Part shown: positions 56,704 through 64,000 of the stretch, piece by piece
How the letters are laid out: the number at the start of each line of letters is the position of its first letter
How positions within the stretch are numbered: position 1 is the first letter of the stretch
NCBI GenBank assembly: GCA_963676415.1
Contig: OY781097.1
Coordinates: 1 to 64,000 of the forward strand
Reading direction: 5' to 3'
From: G963662905 sp963676415
Lineage (GTDB): Bacteria; Bacteroidota; Bacteroidia; Bacteroidales; WRLA01
Length of the DNA: 64,000 nucleotides
The notes under the pieces: model-generated
The model's input: the letters and a program-made list of their open reading frames with translations, nothing else
Told to the model about the DNA's origin: nothing
The model's database searches: none
Translations under genes and position numbers: made by a program

Positions 56704-57387
56704 TTATTTCATTGCTTCCATTTGGGCAATATATTTTTCAATGCCGCGGCCTTCATTACTGTTCGCATAATCTTTCTTAATACGCTCATAAACATTAAGT
56801 GCCCTGCTGTATTCTCCACTTTTTTCAAAAGCCCAACCGGCTTTCATCAGGAAGAGCGGAGTAGTAAATTCATTTTCGTTATGGTTTGCAGCTTCGAGAT
56901 AGTAGCTGGAAGCTTTGTCGGTATCGCCAAGTTCCATATAAGCATCGCCTATCGCGCCGATACCCATAGGGCCAACCAAAACATCGGTTGTGCTGAACTT
57001 TCGCAGATAATCCACTGCTGTTTCGAAATCACCCGATTTCAGGTAACAAATACCTGCGTAATACTGCGCCAGATTTGCACTGGGCGTACCACTGTAATCA
57101 TCAATAATATCAAGGAATCCCAGATGGTTACCGTCACCGTTCAAGGCAAGGCTGAGCGAATCCTGCTCGAAATAGCGCTGTGCCATAAAAATTTCGTTGG
57201 CCGCTGCTTTTTCTTTAGGTACTTTGATAAATTTATGATATCCAAGCACTGCCAGGACAACAATCACAATAGCTCCCAGAACAATAAGAATGCTCTTTTG
57301 ATGTTTTTCAATAAAAACCTCTGACTTACTCAGGGCTTCTTCAACAGCCATCAAATTCTCTTCGGTGGTATCTTTCTTCTTCGCCAT
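56704..57387 (-). CDS. Membrane-anchored TPR protein (YfgM-like)
   Basis: 227 residues. A short cytoplasmic N-terminus, one membrane helix (about 33-52, SILIVLGAIVIVVLAVLGYH), then a periplasmic tetratricopeptide domain (about 75-225) with repeats such as AQYYAGICYLKSGDFETAVDYL, of which LKAGWAFEKSGEYSRALNVYE-type units are visible near the end. Layout and length match the YfgM/ancillary SecYEG-translocon protein and similar Bacteroidota TPR proteins. The partner is unknown. It is encoded alone, with a TATTTTTG box upstream and a terminator downstream. Confidence 0.75.
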   Translation of the reverse strand: MAKKKDTTEENLMAVEEALSKSEVFIEKHQKSILIVLGAIVIVVLAVLGYHKFIKVPKEKAAANEIFMAQRYFEQDSLSLALNGDGNHLGFLDIIDDYSGTPSANLAQYYAGICYLKSGDFETAVDYLRKFSTTDVLVGPMGIGAIGDAYMELGDTDKASSYYLEAANHNENEFTTPLFLMKAGWAFEKSGEYSRALNVYERIKKDYANSNEGRGIEKYIAQMEAMK

Positions 57388-57407
57388 AATCTCATTTTTA
57401 AAGGCTG

Positions 57408-57415
57408 CAAAAATA
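57408..57415 (-). promoter_or_regulatory. -7 element of the TPR protein gene
   Basis: TATTTTTG on the minus strand, 20 bp before the ATG at 57387. Confidence 0.5.
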
Positions 57416-57531
57416 TAGTTTTTTTCATTGCATCCTAAACATTGGCATTCTTTTTTTCAATCCAAACAAAAAACATGTCAAAAAATCCATCTGTCATTCA
57501 ATTATCACTCCCTTTCTGAACAAAAATCTTT

Positions 57532-57539
57532 TATATTTG
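57532..57539 (+). promoter_or_regulatory. -7 element that fixes the start of the 57581 gene
   Basis: TATATTTG (TAnnTTTG), 41 bp before the ATG at 57581. It lies inside what a longer upstream reading from 57428 would translate, so the downstream ATG is preferred. Confidence 0.6.
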
Positions 57540-57580
57540 CCCACACTAACATAATTTTTAGCAATCAAAAACAACAACTT

Positions 57581-58366
57581 ATGATTTCAAAATTGAAACA
57601 AATCCTTATGGTCGTAGTAATTATGGCCGTAGCAATGCCCTCTTTCGCCGGATGGGTCATCACCGAAGAAGATGACGGCACCAATTCCAAAATCTATTTC
57701 CAGGACAATAAAATTGTTGAGTTCCAGGATGGAGGCCAAAAAATGATTTTTGATGTTTCCAAAGGCACGCTCAAAATGTGTTTTGATGTACAACAAACCT
57801 ATTGGGAAGGCACTCCCAAAGAAATGATCCAGGCGGCCATTGATGGCATGAAAGTAGCTATGTCGCAAATGCCCGAGGAATACAAACCTATGATTCAGGC
57901 ACAGATTACTGCAATGGAAAACGGCCAAAATGGAGATTTTGAGCTACCCGATGTTGATATCAAAGAAGCAGGTGCAGGCCCGGAAATCGCAGGTTACAAA
58001 ACCACCTGGTATGAAATTTATGTGAACGGACAACTTAAAGAGAAACAAGCTCTGGCAAAGGATGTACAAATTACTTCCGAAATCGATGTACACAAATTTC
58101 AAAAATTGGCTAACCAGCTAAAAAGCATTGCAGGGGGTTCTGATAATGTGGAGGAAAATTATGACCTGTCGGAAGATGTTATGAAAATCATCCAAAAAGG
58201 ATATCCAATGCAAACCATTGAATACACAGGCGGAATGGAAACCACAATGAGCACGGTCAAATCTGCTGAAAAAACCAATATCTCATCCGAAATTATGGAC
58301 GTCCCTTCAGGCTATAGAAAAATGACCACCGAAGAAATGTCGCAAATGATGATGCAAATGGAATAA
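57581..58366 (+). CDS. Exported protein of unknown function (possibly DUF4412-like)
   Basis: 261 residues from the ATG at 57581; the frame is open further upstream, but promoter and signal peptide support this start. Residues 1-23 are a signal peptide ending SFAG. The mature part begins WVITEEDDG and reads as a beta-rich domain followed by a Met/Gln-rich acidic tail (EEMSQMMMQME). The arrangement (short-lived signal, FDVSKGTLKMCFD, QTYWEGTPKEM) is reminiscent of DUF4412 proteins of Bacteroidota, but I am not certain. It has no lipobox Cys and no T9SS tail, so a periplasmic location is likely. Monocistronic, with a strong terminator. Confidence 0.7.
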   Translation: MISKLKQILMVVVIMAVAMPSFAGWVITEEDDGTNSKIYFQDNKIVEFQDGGQKMIFDVSKGTLKMCFDVQQTYWEGTPKEMIQAAIDGMKVAMSQMPEEYKPMIQAQITAMENGQNGDFELPDVDIKEAGAGPEIAGYKTTWYEIYVNGQLKEKQALAKDVQITSEIDVHKFQKLANQLKSIAGGSDNVEENYDLSEDVMKIIQKGYPMQTIEYTGGMETTMSTVKSAEKTNISSEIMDVPSGYRKMTTEEMSQMMMQME

Positions 58367-58390
58367 AACCAAATTAAGCCTGACATGCGA

Positions 58391-58424
58391 AGTCCCTGTT
58401 CAAAAAAATGAACAGGGACTTTTT
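58391..58424 (+). terminator. Terminator after the exported protein gene
   Basis: AGTCCCTGTTC pairs perfectly with GAACAGGGACT (11 bp, 8-nt loop), followed by TTTT. Confidence 0.9.
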
Positions 58425-58427
58425 GTT

Positions 58428-58435
58428 TAATTTTG
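58428..58435 (+). promoter_or_regulatory. -7 element of the nucleotidyltransferase gene
   Basis: TAATTTTG (TAnnTTTG), directly after the terminator and 34 bp before the ATG at 58470. Confidence 0.45.
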
Positions 58436-58469
58436 CAATATTAAGTCGAAGCAATAAAATTAAAAAAAA

Positions 58470-59168
58470 ATGAACCTTGGAATCATCGCAGCGGGAGAAG
58501 GCAGCAGATTACGCCAGGAAGGGATCAACCTGCCCAAACCACTAGTTAAGATTAATGAAGAAAGCTTGATCAGCAGGCAATTACGCCTGGGCATCGAAGC
58601 AGGCATGGATAAATTGTATATAATCATCAATGAGCAATCAACAGAAGTTCGTGATCATGTACTGAAATCTTTTCCCGATAAAAATTTCCATTTTATCATT
58701 AAAAGTACGCCCAGTTCTTTTCACAGTTTTTACGAACTCAGCAAAGCTTGCGAACAAAACCAACCAATACTCATCAGTACCGTGGACCCGGTTATTCCGG
58801 AAAATGACTATAAAAACTATATCAAGGCTGCTCATCAGACGGAACTTGATGCCTGCATGGCTGTTACCGGATATGTTGATGATGAAAAACCACTTTTCAT
58901 AAAAACTGATAAGCAGCAGATGATTCGGAGTTTTCAAGGTACACAAGCGGATTATAATTGCATCAGTGGAGGTATCTATTGCTTTTATCCTGAAGTATTT
59001 AGGCTGGCAGAAACCGCAATGCAAAGAAACATCAGCCGTATGCGGAATTTCCAGCAGTTCTTGATAGAACAGGGATTAAAAATCAAGGCACACTTTATTG
59101 ATAAAATTATTGATGTTGACCATATTAGCGATATAGAAAAAGCAAAATCCTTCCTTAAGGGAGAATAA
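58470..59168 (+). CDS. Nucleotidyltransferase (NTP_transferase family)
   Basis: 232 residues. A GT-A-like nucleotidyltransferase that would activate a phosphate compound with CTP, UTP or another NTP. The N-terminal signature GIIAAGEGSRLRQEG...KPLVKI is a good match for this family; the metal-site Asp is likely in TVDPVIPE. Substrate unknown. Inositol-lipid loci of Bacteroides also contain a nucleotidyltransferase, so by context it may activate an inositol phosphate or lipid precursor; this is inference. The gene is separated by 56 bp from the TetR gene, which has its own promoter. Confidence 0.75.
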   Translation: MNLGIIAAGEGSRLRQEGINLPKPLVKINEESLISRQLRLGIEAGMDKLYIIINEQSTEVRDHVLKSFPDKNFHFIIKSTPSSFHSFYELSKACEQNQPILISTVDPVIPENDYKNYIKAAHQTELDACMAVTGYVDDEKPLFIKTDKQQMIRSFQGTQADYNCISGGIYCFYPEVFRLAETAMQRNISRMRNFQQFLIEQGLKIKAHFIDKIIDVDHISDIEKAKSFLKGE

Positions 59169-59174
59169 AAAAAC

Positions 59175-59203
59175 TTTGAAAACCAAAAAAGTTTTTATCT
59201 TTG
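59175..59203 (+). promoter_or_regulatory. Promoter of the tetR-led gene run
   Basis: TTTG at 59175-59178 and TATCTTTG at 59196-59203, spacer 17 nt, 21 bp before the TetR ATG. TetR family members usually bind near their own promoter, but no clear inverted repeat is visible here. Confidence 0.55.
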
Positions 59204-59224
59204 CTGATCATTAATGCCTGAATA

Positions 59225-59851
59225 ATGAACGTCAAAGATAAAATAGCCCGTACAGCGGGTGAGCTGTTCCGGAAATACGGAATCAAAACCGTTACGATGG
59301 ACAGAGTTGCCAGAGAAGCAGGAGTTTCGAAGCGTACGATTTACGAAAAATACCGTGATAAAGTAGAGCTTATACAGGATTGTGTTGTTGGCCATGAAAA
59401 TGACATAAAATCCGGTTCGCTGCAAATCATTCAGAAATCAGCCAATGTTATTATGGCGATATTTAATGTAGCAGAAATGCAGACCCGCATCCTTCAGGAC
59501 ATTAACCCCAATTACTATCTGGACACACAGAAATATTACCCAAATATCTGGGAATCAGAAATGAACCGGATAAACGAAACACGCTATAATGAGATTTACA
59601 AGCTGTTACGCAAGGGCATTAATGAAGGTATTTTCCGCAAAAACATCAATATTACCATCACAGCAAAAATTATTGTTGAAACGTTAAGCTTCATCCTACG
59701 TGAAGACTTTTATTTCAACAAAAGGCACAGTATTCAGGAGCTGCTTGATAATGTTACCATAAACTTCATCCGGGGTATTTCCACCGAAAAAGGTATGCAA
59801 ATAATAGAAGAACACAGAGCAGAAAATTTCCGTAACTTACAGACAGACTAA
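59225..59851 (+). CDS. TetR/AcrR family transcriptional regulator
   Basis: 208 residues. The N-terminal helix-turn-helix is clear: ARTAGELFRKYGIKTVTMDR followed by VAREAGVSKRTIYEKYRDK. The C-terminal ligand-binding half has no close match I can name, so the inducer is unknown. It lies 25 bp upstream of the ATP-grasp gene and is likely co-transcribed with the ATP-grasp/CDP-alcohol/flippase/MIPS run. It may thus regulate inositol-lipid synthesis. Confidence 0.88.
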   Translation: MNVKDKIARTAGELFRKYGIKTVTMDRVAREAGVSKRTIYEKYRDKVELIQDCVVGHENDIKSGSLQIIQKSANVIMAIFNVAEMQTRILQDINPNYYLDTQKYYPNIWESEMNRINETRYNEIYKLLRKGINEGIFRKNINITITAKIIVETLSFILREDFYFNKRHSIQELLDNVTINFIRGISTEKGMQIIEEHRAENFRNLQTD

Positions 59852-59876
59852 AATATATTCTTAAAAGCTACTCATT

Positions 59877-60707
59877 ATGGGCTATTCTTTCAGCGCGATT
59901 CAACGAGGCCATCAGTACTCACCCAACCATATCGAAAACGATACACTGATTTTATATAAAACCATAGAGGAACTGGAAAAGATGGGACATAAGATCCGGG
60001 TTTTCCAAGAAGATAACCTCGCCGAAGACAAAAGCGGCAACAAATTATATTTCAATATGATAAGAGGATACGACGCTCTGGATACATTGCGCCGATATGC
60101 CAACAATGGAGCCCTGATCATTAATTCTGTGGACGCCATTTTCAATTGTTACCGCATTAATCTGGCTGTTTTACTGCCCAAGCATAATGTTCCTGCCCCA
60201 ACAACTTATGTTGTAGAAACCGATCCACGCAAATTTAAGGCAAAAGAAGCCGACAGCCTGGGCGAAAAAGTTTGGGTAAAACGTGGCGATGTGCATGCTA
60301 TTCACCGCGAAGATGTTACATTGGTTTATTCTCGCGCCGAACGCGACAATATTCTGCGCGAATACCACCGCCGTGGTATTGAAAAAGCTGTGGTACAAGA
60401 ACATATAGATGGCGATGTGGTTAAATTTTATAGTGTACGCGGCAGCGAATTTTTCCATTGGTACTATCTCGAAAAAAATGGCCAATACCAATTTAATGCC
60501 GAACAACTTAAGAAAATCGCAGCCGATGCAGCCGATGCAGTTAACGTGGACATTTTTGGTGGTGATGCCATTATCGACAAAAATGGCGGAATACATATTA
60601 TCGACCTGAACGACTGGCCCAGCTACGCACCAATCAGAAATGAAGCCTGCGTGCATATCGCGAAACTGATCGATGAAAAAGCCAGAAAATTCATAGAAGA
60701 AAACTAA
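59877..60707 (+). CDS. ATP-grasp family enzyme of unknown substrate
   Basis: 276 residues. An ATP-grasp fold, related in outline to RimK, glutathione synthase and inositol-phosphate kinases. Signs: a KVWVKRGDVHAI Lys region for ATP, VQEHIDGDVVKFYSVRG (linking strand and acid), and GGDAIIDKNGGIHIIDLNDWPSY, giving the Asp/Asn metal ligands. The N-terminal pre-ATP-grasp part (MGYSFSAIQRG...) is short. These enzymes join a carboxylate or phosphate acceptor with an amine or hydroxyl. Set between a regulator and the phosphatidyltransferase (13 bp downstream), it could modify the inositol-lipid head group or a precursor. That is a guess. Confidence 0.75.
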   Translation: MGYSFSAIQRGHQYSPNHIENDTLILYKTIEELEKMGHKIRVFQEDNLAEDKSGNKLYFNMIRGYDALDTLRRYANNGALIINSVDAIFNCYRINLAVLLPKHNVPAPTTYVVETDPRKFKAKEADSLGEKVWVKRGDVHAIHREDVTLVYSRAERDNILREYHRRGIEKAVVQEHIDGDVVKFYSVRGSEFFHWYYLEKNGQYQFNAEQLKKIAADAADAVNVDIFGGDAIIDKNGGIHIIDLNDWPSYAPIRNEACVHIAKLIDEKARKFIEEN

Positions 60708-60720
60708 GAAAACCAAAAAC

Positions 60721-61611
60721 ATGAGCAAAGTTTCCCAAACATATAAATCCAAAGCAACCGAAGAATGGATCGATATCTGGTTTTACCGACCCATTGGTTA
60801 TCAATTGGCTTTGTTTGCAAAATTTCTTCATATCACTCCCAATCAGGTAACTGTATTCAGTTTTTTCTGGGGGATTTTAGCTGGAATCTTATTCTATTTC
60901 AATGATTTAACAATCAATATTCTGGGCATCCTCAGCCTCATGTTTGCCAACAGCCTCGACAGCGCCGATGGCCAGCTTGCGCGGATTACCAACCAGCGCT
61001 CGCGATTAGGCCGCTTCCTTGACGGCCTGGCCGGAAACTTTTGGTTTCTAGCCATCTATCTCGGTTTGGTTTTACGCCTCAGTCATGAAGGAGTTGGGTA
61101 CTGGATCTGGATTTTTGCAGCCATCACCGGTTATATGCATGCTTTTCAGGCAAAAATGGCCGATTATCACCGCAATGCCTATTTGTTTTTCCTGAACGGG
61201 GAATCGGGCAGTGAACTCGACAATGCCGCCAAACTTAAAAAGCAGGAAGCAAAACTCAGCTGGAAAAAGAATTTCTTTGAAAAATTGTACATGAAAATGT
61301 ACACCAATTATACACATGAGCAGGAATTAGCCTCGCCTTCGTTCCAAAAACTTTTGGCAAAGATCAGGGAAAACGAAAATATCCCAGCTACAGTAAGGGA
61401 CACATACCTGAAAAAAATCAGCCCCCTGCTGTGGATTACCAACGCCCTTTCGTTCAATGCGCGGGCCATTGCACTTTTTGTTGCACTATTGACCAATTTC
61501 ATTTGGCTTTACTGGATTTTTGAACTCACTGTTTTAAATACCCTTTTGGTGTACCTCATCATCAAAACAGAAAAAACAAGCAAAAAACTCCTTAGGGAAT
61601 TTCATTCATAA
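60721..61611 (+). CDS. CDP-alcohol phosphatidyltransferase, probable phosphatidylinositol-phosphate synthase
   Basis: 296 residues with about six membrane helices. It matches the CDP-alcohol phosphatidyltransferase signature D80-x2-D83-G-x2-AR-x8-G97-x3-D101. The last Asp expected four residues on is Gly105 (LDGLAGN, next residue Asn106). In characterised enzymes that Asp is the general base. It transfers a phosphatidyl group from CDP-diacylglycerol to an alcohol; because a myo-inositol-phosphate synthase is encoded 1.7 kb downstream, inositol phosphate is the likely acceptor. It is larger than simple PgsA proteins. It ends in a TAATG overlap with the next gene, so translation is coupled. Confidence 0.8.
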   Translation: MSKVSQTYKSKATEEWIDIWFYRPIGYQLALFAKFLHITPNQVTVFSFFWGILAGILFYFNDLTINILGILSLMFANSLDSADGQLARITNQRSRLGRFLDGLAGNFWFLAIYLGLVLRLSHEGVGYWIWIFAAITGYMHAFQAKMADYHRNAYLFFLNGESGSELDNAAKLKKQEAKLSWKKNFFEKLYMKMYTNYTHEQELASPSFQKLLAKIRENENIPATVRDTYLKKISPLLWITNALSFNARAIALFVALLTNFIWLYWIFELTVLNTLLVYLIIKTEKTSKKLLREFHS

Positions 61612-63302
61612 TGAGCAAAAAACTGATCAACGGCATATTATTTATTGTTGGGCTTGGGATTTTAGCGCTCATGGCCTGGAATTTTGGTTGGGAAAACATC
61701 CTCGAAAATATCCAAAAAACCGGCTGGTGGTTTATACCTGTAATTGCCACATGGATTCCTGTTTACCTGATGAACACCCGCGCTTGGCAGATTATCCTGG
61801 CGCAGGGAAAAATCAGTTTTATGAAATTGTTTTCTTACAGCATTACCGGTTTTGCCCTCAATTATATAACACCTGTTGTAGGGCTGGGCGGCGAACCTTA
61901 CAAAGTGATGTTGATCAGAGACCGTTACGGCATTGAAAAATCGACATCCAGCATTGTGCTCTACAATATGCTGCATATGCTGTCGCATTTCTTTTTCTGG
62001 CTCACAGCCGTGTTGATGATTGTTTTTGTAAGCACTTTCGATACAACAACATACATTATACTGGCCATCAGCTTTTTGATTATCCTCGGCCTGATTATCC
62101 TTTTTTATGCCGGTCATCGCAAAGGCGTTATCTTTTTATTTTTGAAAATCCTGGGCAGTATTCCCGGCCTTAAGAAGATGGTCGCAAGGCTCAGGGAACA
62201 CAATGATGCACAACTGCGCCATACAGATGAACTAATAATCGAGCTTTACAACAGAAGACGGGGCGCTTTTTACCGTGCCCTTTTATGGGAATATCTGGCG
62301 CGCATCGTCAGCTCTGCAGAATTCTACTTCATCATGAAAGCGATTTCCATTGATGTAAGTTTCCTTGAGGCAATTTACATCAGTGCGGGCAGCAGCCTGA
62401 TAGCCAATATATTTTTCTTTATCCCCCTGCAACTGGGGACGCGCGAAAGCGGGCTTTATCTGGTTTTTCAAAGCCTTGGCCTCACCGCCTCAACCGGAAT
62501 ATTCGTAAGCCTGGTTACACGCATACGGGAGTTTTTCTGGATACTGGTTGGGCTCGTTTTATCGCGGTTTCATTTAAACAAAACACAGGAAATGAACAAA
62601 CTAAAGGTAAAAAACATACTATTTGATTTTGGAGGAACGCTGGACACCAACGGCATACACTGGAGTGAAATGTTTTGGGACGCCTATGTGGCCAGCGGAG
62701 CCAATGTAGAAAAACCGGAATACGAAAAAGCTTATGTACAGGCCAATAAGGAGATGGTACAAGGCCATGTAAAAACTGATTTTGATTTCCGCGATACGAT
62801 CAGCACCCAAATCCGCTTGCAGCTTGAAAACCTGGCCAATTACCAGAAAATTACTGCCGGCAGCATCAGTATGATGCAGCAAAAAATTACCGACCTCTGC
62901 TATCAAAAAGTAGAAGAAAACATTGAAAACAGCCGAAAAATCCTAACGCAGCTTAAATCAAGGAATTACCGTTTGGGGCTGGTTTCCAATTTCCATGGAA
63001 ACATGCCCACGGTTTTACAGAAATTCGGACTTACGCCATTTTTCGATGTGATTGTGGACAGCACACTGGCCGGAGTCAGCAAGCCCGATCCTGAAATTTT
63101 CCGCAAGGCGCTGAACGAAATGGACATCAAAGCAGAAGAAACTGCCGTTGTGGGCGATTCCTATACCCGTGACATTGAAGCCTCCCGCAAGGCCGGTTGC
63201 AAAACAATCTGGCTCAAAGGGCGTTCCTGGAAAGCCTGGTCGGGCAATGAAACGGCCGATATTATTACAGACGACATAACAAAATTACTCAACATATTGT
63301 AA
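61611..63302 (+). CDS. Flippase-like membrane domain fused to a HAD-family phosphatase
   Basis: 563 residues in two parts. Residues 1-320 have about eight membrane segments of the LPG_synthase_TM/UPF0104 (AglD) group of putative lipid flippases, including ITPVVGLGGEPYKVMLI and PLQLGTRESGLYLVF. Residues about 328-563 are a HAD phosphatase: motif I LFDFGGTLD (nucleophile Asp339; the usual +2 Asp is Gly341), motif II LVSNF, motif III Lys in SKPDPEIF, motif IV VVGDSYTRDIEA. Met328 could serve as an internal start for the phosphatase alone. With neighbouring phosphatidyltransferase and inositol-phosphate synthase, dephosphorylation of phosphatidylinositol phosphate and perhaps its movement across the membrane are plausible. 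Confidence 0.82.
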   Translation: MSKKLINGILFIVGLGILALMAWNFGWENILENIQKTGWWFIPVIATWIPVYLMNTRAWQIILAQGKISFMKLFSYSITGFALNYITPVVGLGGEPYKVMLIRDRYGIEKSTSSIVLYNMLHMLSHFFFWLTAVLMIVFVSTFDTTTYIILAISFLIILGLIILFYAGHRKGVIFLFLKILGSIPGLKKMVARLREHNDAQLRHTDELIIELYNRRRGAFYRALLWEYLARIVSSAEFYFIMKAISIDVSFLEAIYISAGSSLIANIFFFIPLQLGTRESGLYLVFQSLGLTASTGIFVSLVTRIREFFWILVGLVLSRFHLNKTQEMNKLKVKNILFDFGGTLDTNGIHWSEMFWDAYVASGANVEKPEYEKAYVQANKEMVQGHVKTDFDFRDTISTQIRLQLENLANYQKITAGSISMMQQKITDLCYQKVEENIENSRKILTQLKSRNYRLGLVSNFHGNMPTVLQKFGLTPFFDVIVDSTLAGVSKPDPEIFRKALNEMDIKAEETAVVGDSYTRDIEASRKAGCKTIWLKGRSWKAWSGNETADIITDDITKLLNIL

Positions 63303-63319
63303 ACCTTAATTTTAAACAG

Positions 63320-64000
63320 ATGGAAAAGATACCTGAAAAGCCAAAAGGGAAACTCGGTGTGCTCGTAGTAGGGCTCAACGGTGCAGTTTCTACAACCTTT
63401 GTTGCAGGAACCATCTCAGTGCGCAACGGACATACAGTGCCTGTTGGATCACTGACACAGATGAACACAATTAGAATCGGCAAACGTACCGATGAAAACT
63501 TTCCAAAAATCAAGGATTTTGTGCCATTGCACGACATAAATGATATTATTTTTGGTGGCTGGGACATCATGGATCAGGACCTCTATGAAGCTTGCAAAGT
63601 TTCTCAGGTTCTCAGTAACGAACATCTCGACCAGATCAAAGATGAGCTTTCGGCTTTACGTCCGATGAAGGCCGTTTTCGATAAAAACTACGTGAAACGC
63701 CTTGATGGCGAGTGGGTTAAGAAAGCTCCAAGCAAATGGGAACTGACACAAATGCTTCGCGATGATATCAAGCAGTTTAAAGCAAATAACAATTGCGAAG
63801 ATATGATCGTGGTTTGGTGCGGAAGTACAGAAGTATTCCTGAAAGCCTCTGAAGTGCACAGCAGCCTGGCCAATTTCGAAGAAGGCCTGCGTTCAAATGA
63901 TGAGCACATCAGCCCAAGTATGATGTATGCTTACGCAGCAATCTCAGAAAGTGTTCCTTATATTAATGGTGCTCCAAACCTCACCATCGACATGCCGGCT
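63320..64000 (+). CDS. Myo-inositol-1-phosphate synthase, partial (3' end beyond window)
   Basis: 227 codons visible; the gene runs off the window. It converts glucose 6-phosphate to inositol 3-phosphate using NAD. The N-terminal LGVLVVGLNGAVSTTFVAGT is the NAD-binding loop of this family; the DIIFGGWDIMDQDLYEA and MIVVWCGSTEV stretches are typical of the Bacteroidota form (full proteins have about 430 residues). It is 17 bp downstream of the flippase-HAD gene. It supplies the head group for the phosphatidyltransferase. Confidence 0.9.
   Translation, partial: MEKIPEKPKGKLGVLVVGLNGAVSTTFVAGTISVRNGHTVPVGSLTQMNTIRIGKRTDENFPKIKDFVPLHDINDIIFGGWDIMDQDLYEACKVSQVLSNEHLDQIKDELSALRPMKAVFDKNYVKRLDGEWVKKAPSKWELTQMLRDDIKQFKANNNCEDMIVVWCGSTEVFLKASEVHSSLANFEEGLRSNDEHISPSMMYAYAAISESVPYINGAPNLTIDMPA

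Noticed and set aside
57428..57580. 51-codon N-terminal extension of the exported protein at 57581
   Set aside because: The extension covers the -7 element and would bury the signal peptide.
1..64000. tRNA, rRNA, riboswitch or prophage genes
   Set aside because: No cloverleaf-like or conserved rRNA segments were noticed in the gaps, and no phage structural genes occur; a covariance-model search would be decisive.

Overview
The window reads as a chromosome segment of a Bacteroidota bacterium, most likely from the Bacteroidales/Marinilabiliales side. The evidence is: type IX secretion (T9SS) cargo proteins with C-terminal sorting domains; a PorD (DUF4835) gene; the Bacteroidota-type omega subunit; Bacteroidota promoters (TTG about -33, TAnnTTTG about -7) in front of many genes; and sphingolipid/inositol-lipid genes. 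The cbb3 oxidase operon points to low-oxygen respiration. I see no tRNA, rRNA or CRISPR.

Region 1 (1-16.1 kb) is accessory DNA. Three clusters of long, direct, non-coding repeats (1-920, about 10.6-12.0 kb, about 15.2-16.1 kb) alternate with blocks of secreted T9SS cargo: a YCF48-type propeller and a 2386-residue gingipain-like (C25) mosaic protein in the first block, a small sorted protein and a 3'-truncated PKD protein in the second. The block also holds an internally deleted pseudogene, a 42-bp tandem repeat and a decayed REP-associated transposase (RAYT) between two inverted REP hairpins. This is a plastic locus.

Region 2 (16.1-32.5 kb) is mostly core: the minus-strand run bamD-rpoZ-coaBC-porD-recN-fabI, then a serine palmitoyltransferase-like enzyme, an odd very basic membrane protein, a secreted bleomycin-hydrolase-like peptidase, a ZIP metal transporter and two more T9SS cargo proteins.

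Region 3 (32.7-47.6 kb) is metal uptake and respiration, all on the minus strand. A likely single operon runs Tat-exported FeS protein - NrfD - monoheme cytochrome c - ccoI - ccoS - ccoNO - ccoQ - ccoP - ccoG - ccoH - TauE/SafE-like protein. The fused FeoAB iron transporter follows from its own promoter. The FeS/NrfD/cytochrome c module has no molybdopterin subunit and sits directly upstream of the cbb3 genes, so it may pass quinol electrons to the oxidase. The oxidase is itself rearranged: CcoNO carries an extra C-terminal haem-c domain resembling the one in a monohaem CcoP.

Region 4 (47.9-58.4 kb) holds a U32 peptidase, a tandem class II aldolase protein with a degenerate second half, a DUF6155 protein, an AAA/DUF4143 ATPase, RecQ, HU, Fmt, a membrane-anchored TPR protein and an exported protein of unknown function.

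Region 5 (58.4-64 kb) looks like an inositol-lipid locus: nucleotidyltransferase, TetR regulator, ATP-grasp enzyme, CDP-alcohol phosphatidyltransferase, a flippase-like membrane domain fused to a HAD phosphatase, and myo-inositol-phosphate synthase cut by the window end. The last four are tightly packed. With the sphingoid-base enzyme at 22.4 kb, this suggests inositol phospho- or sphingolipids.
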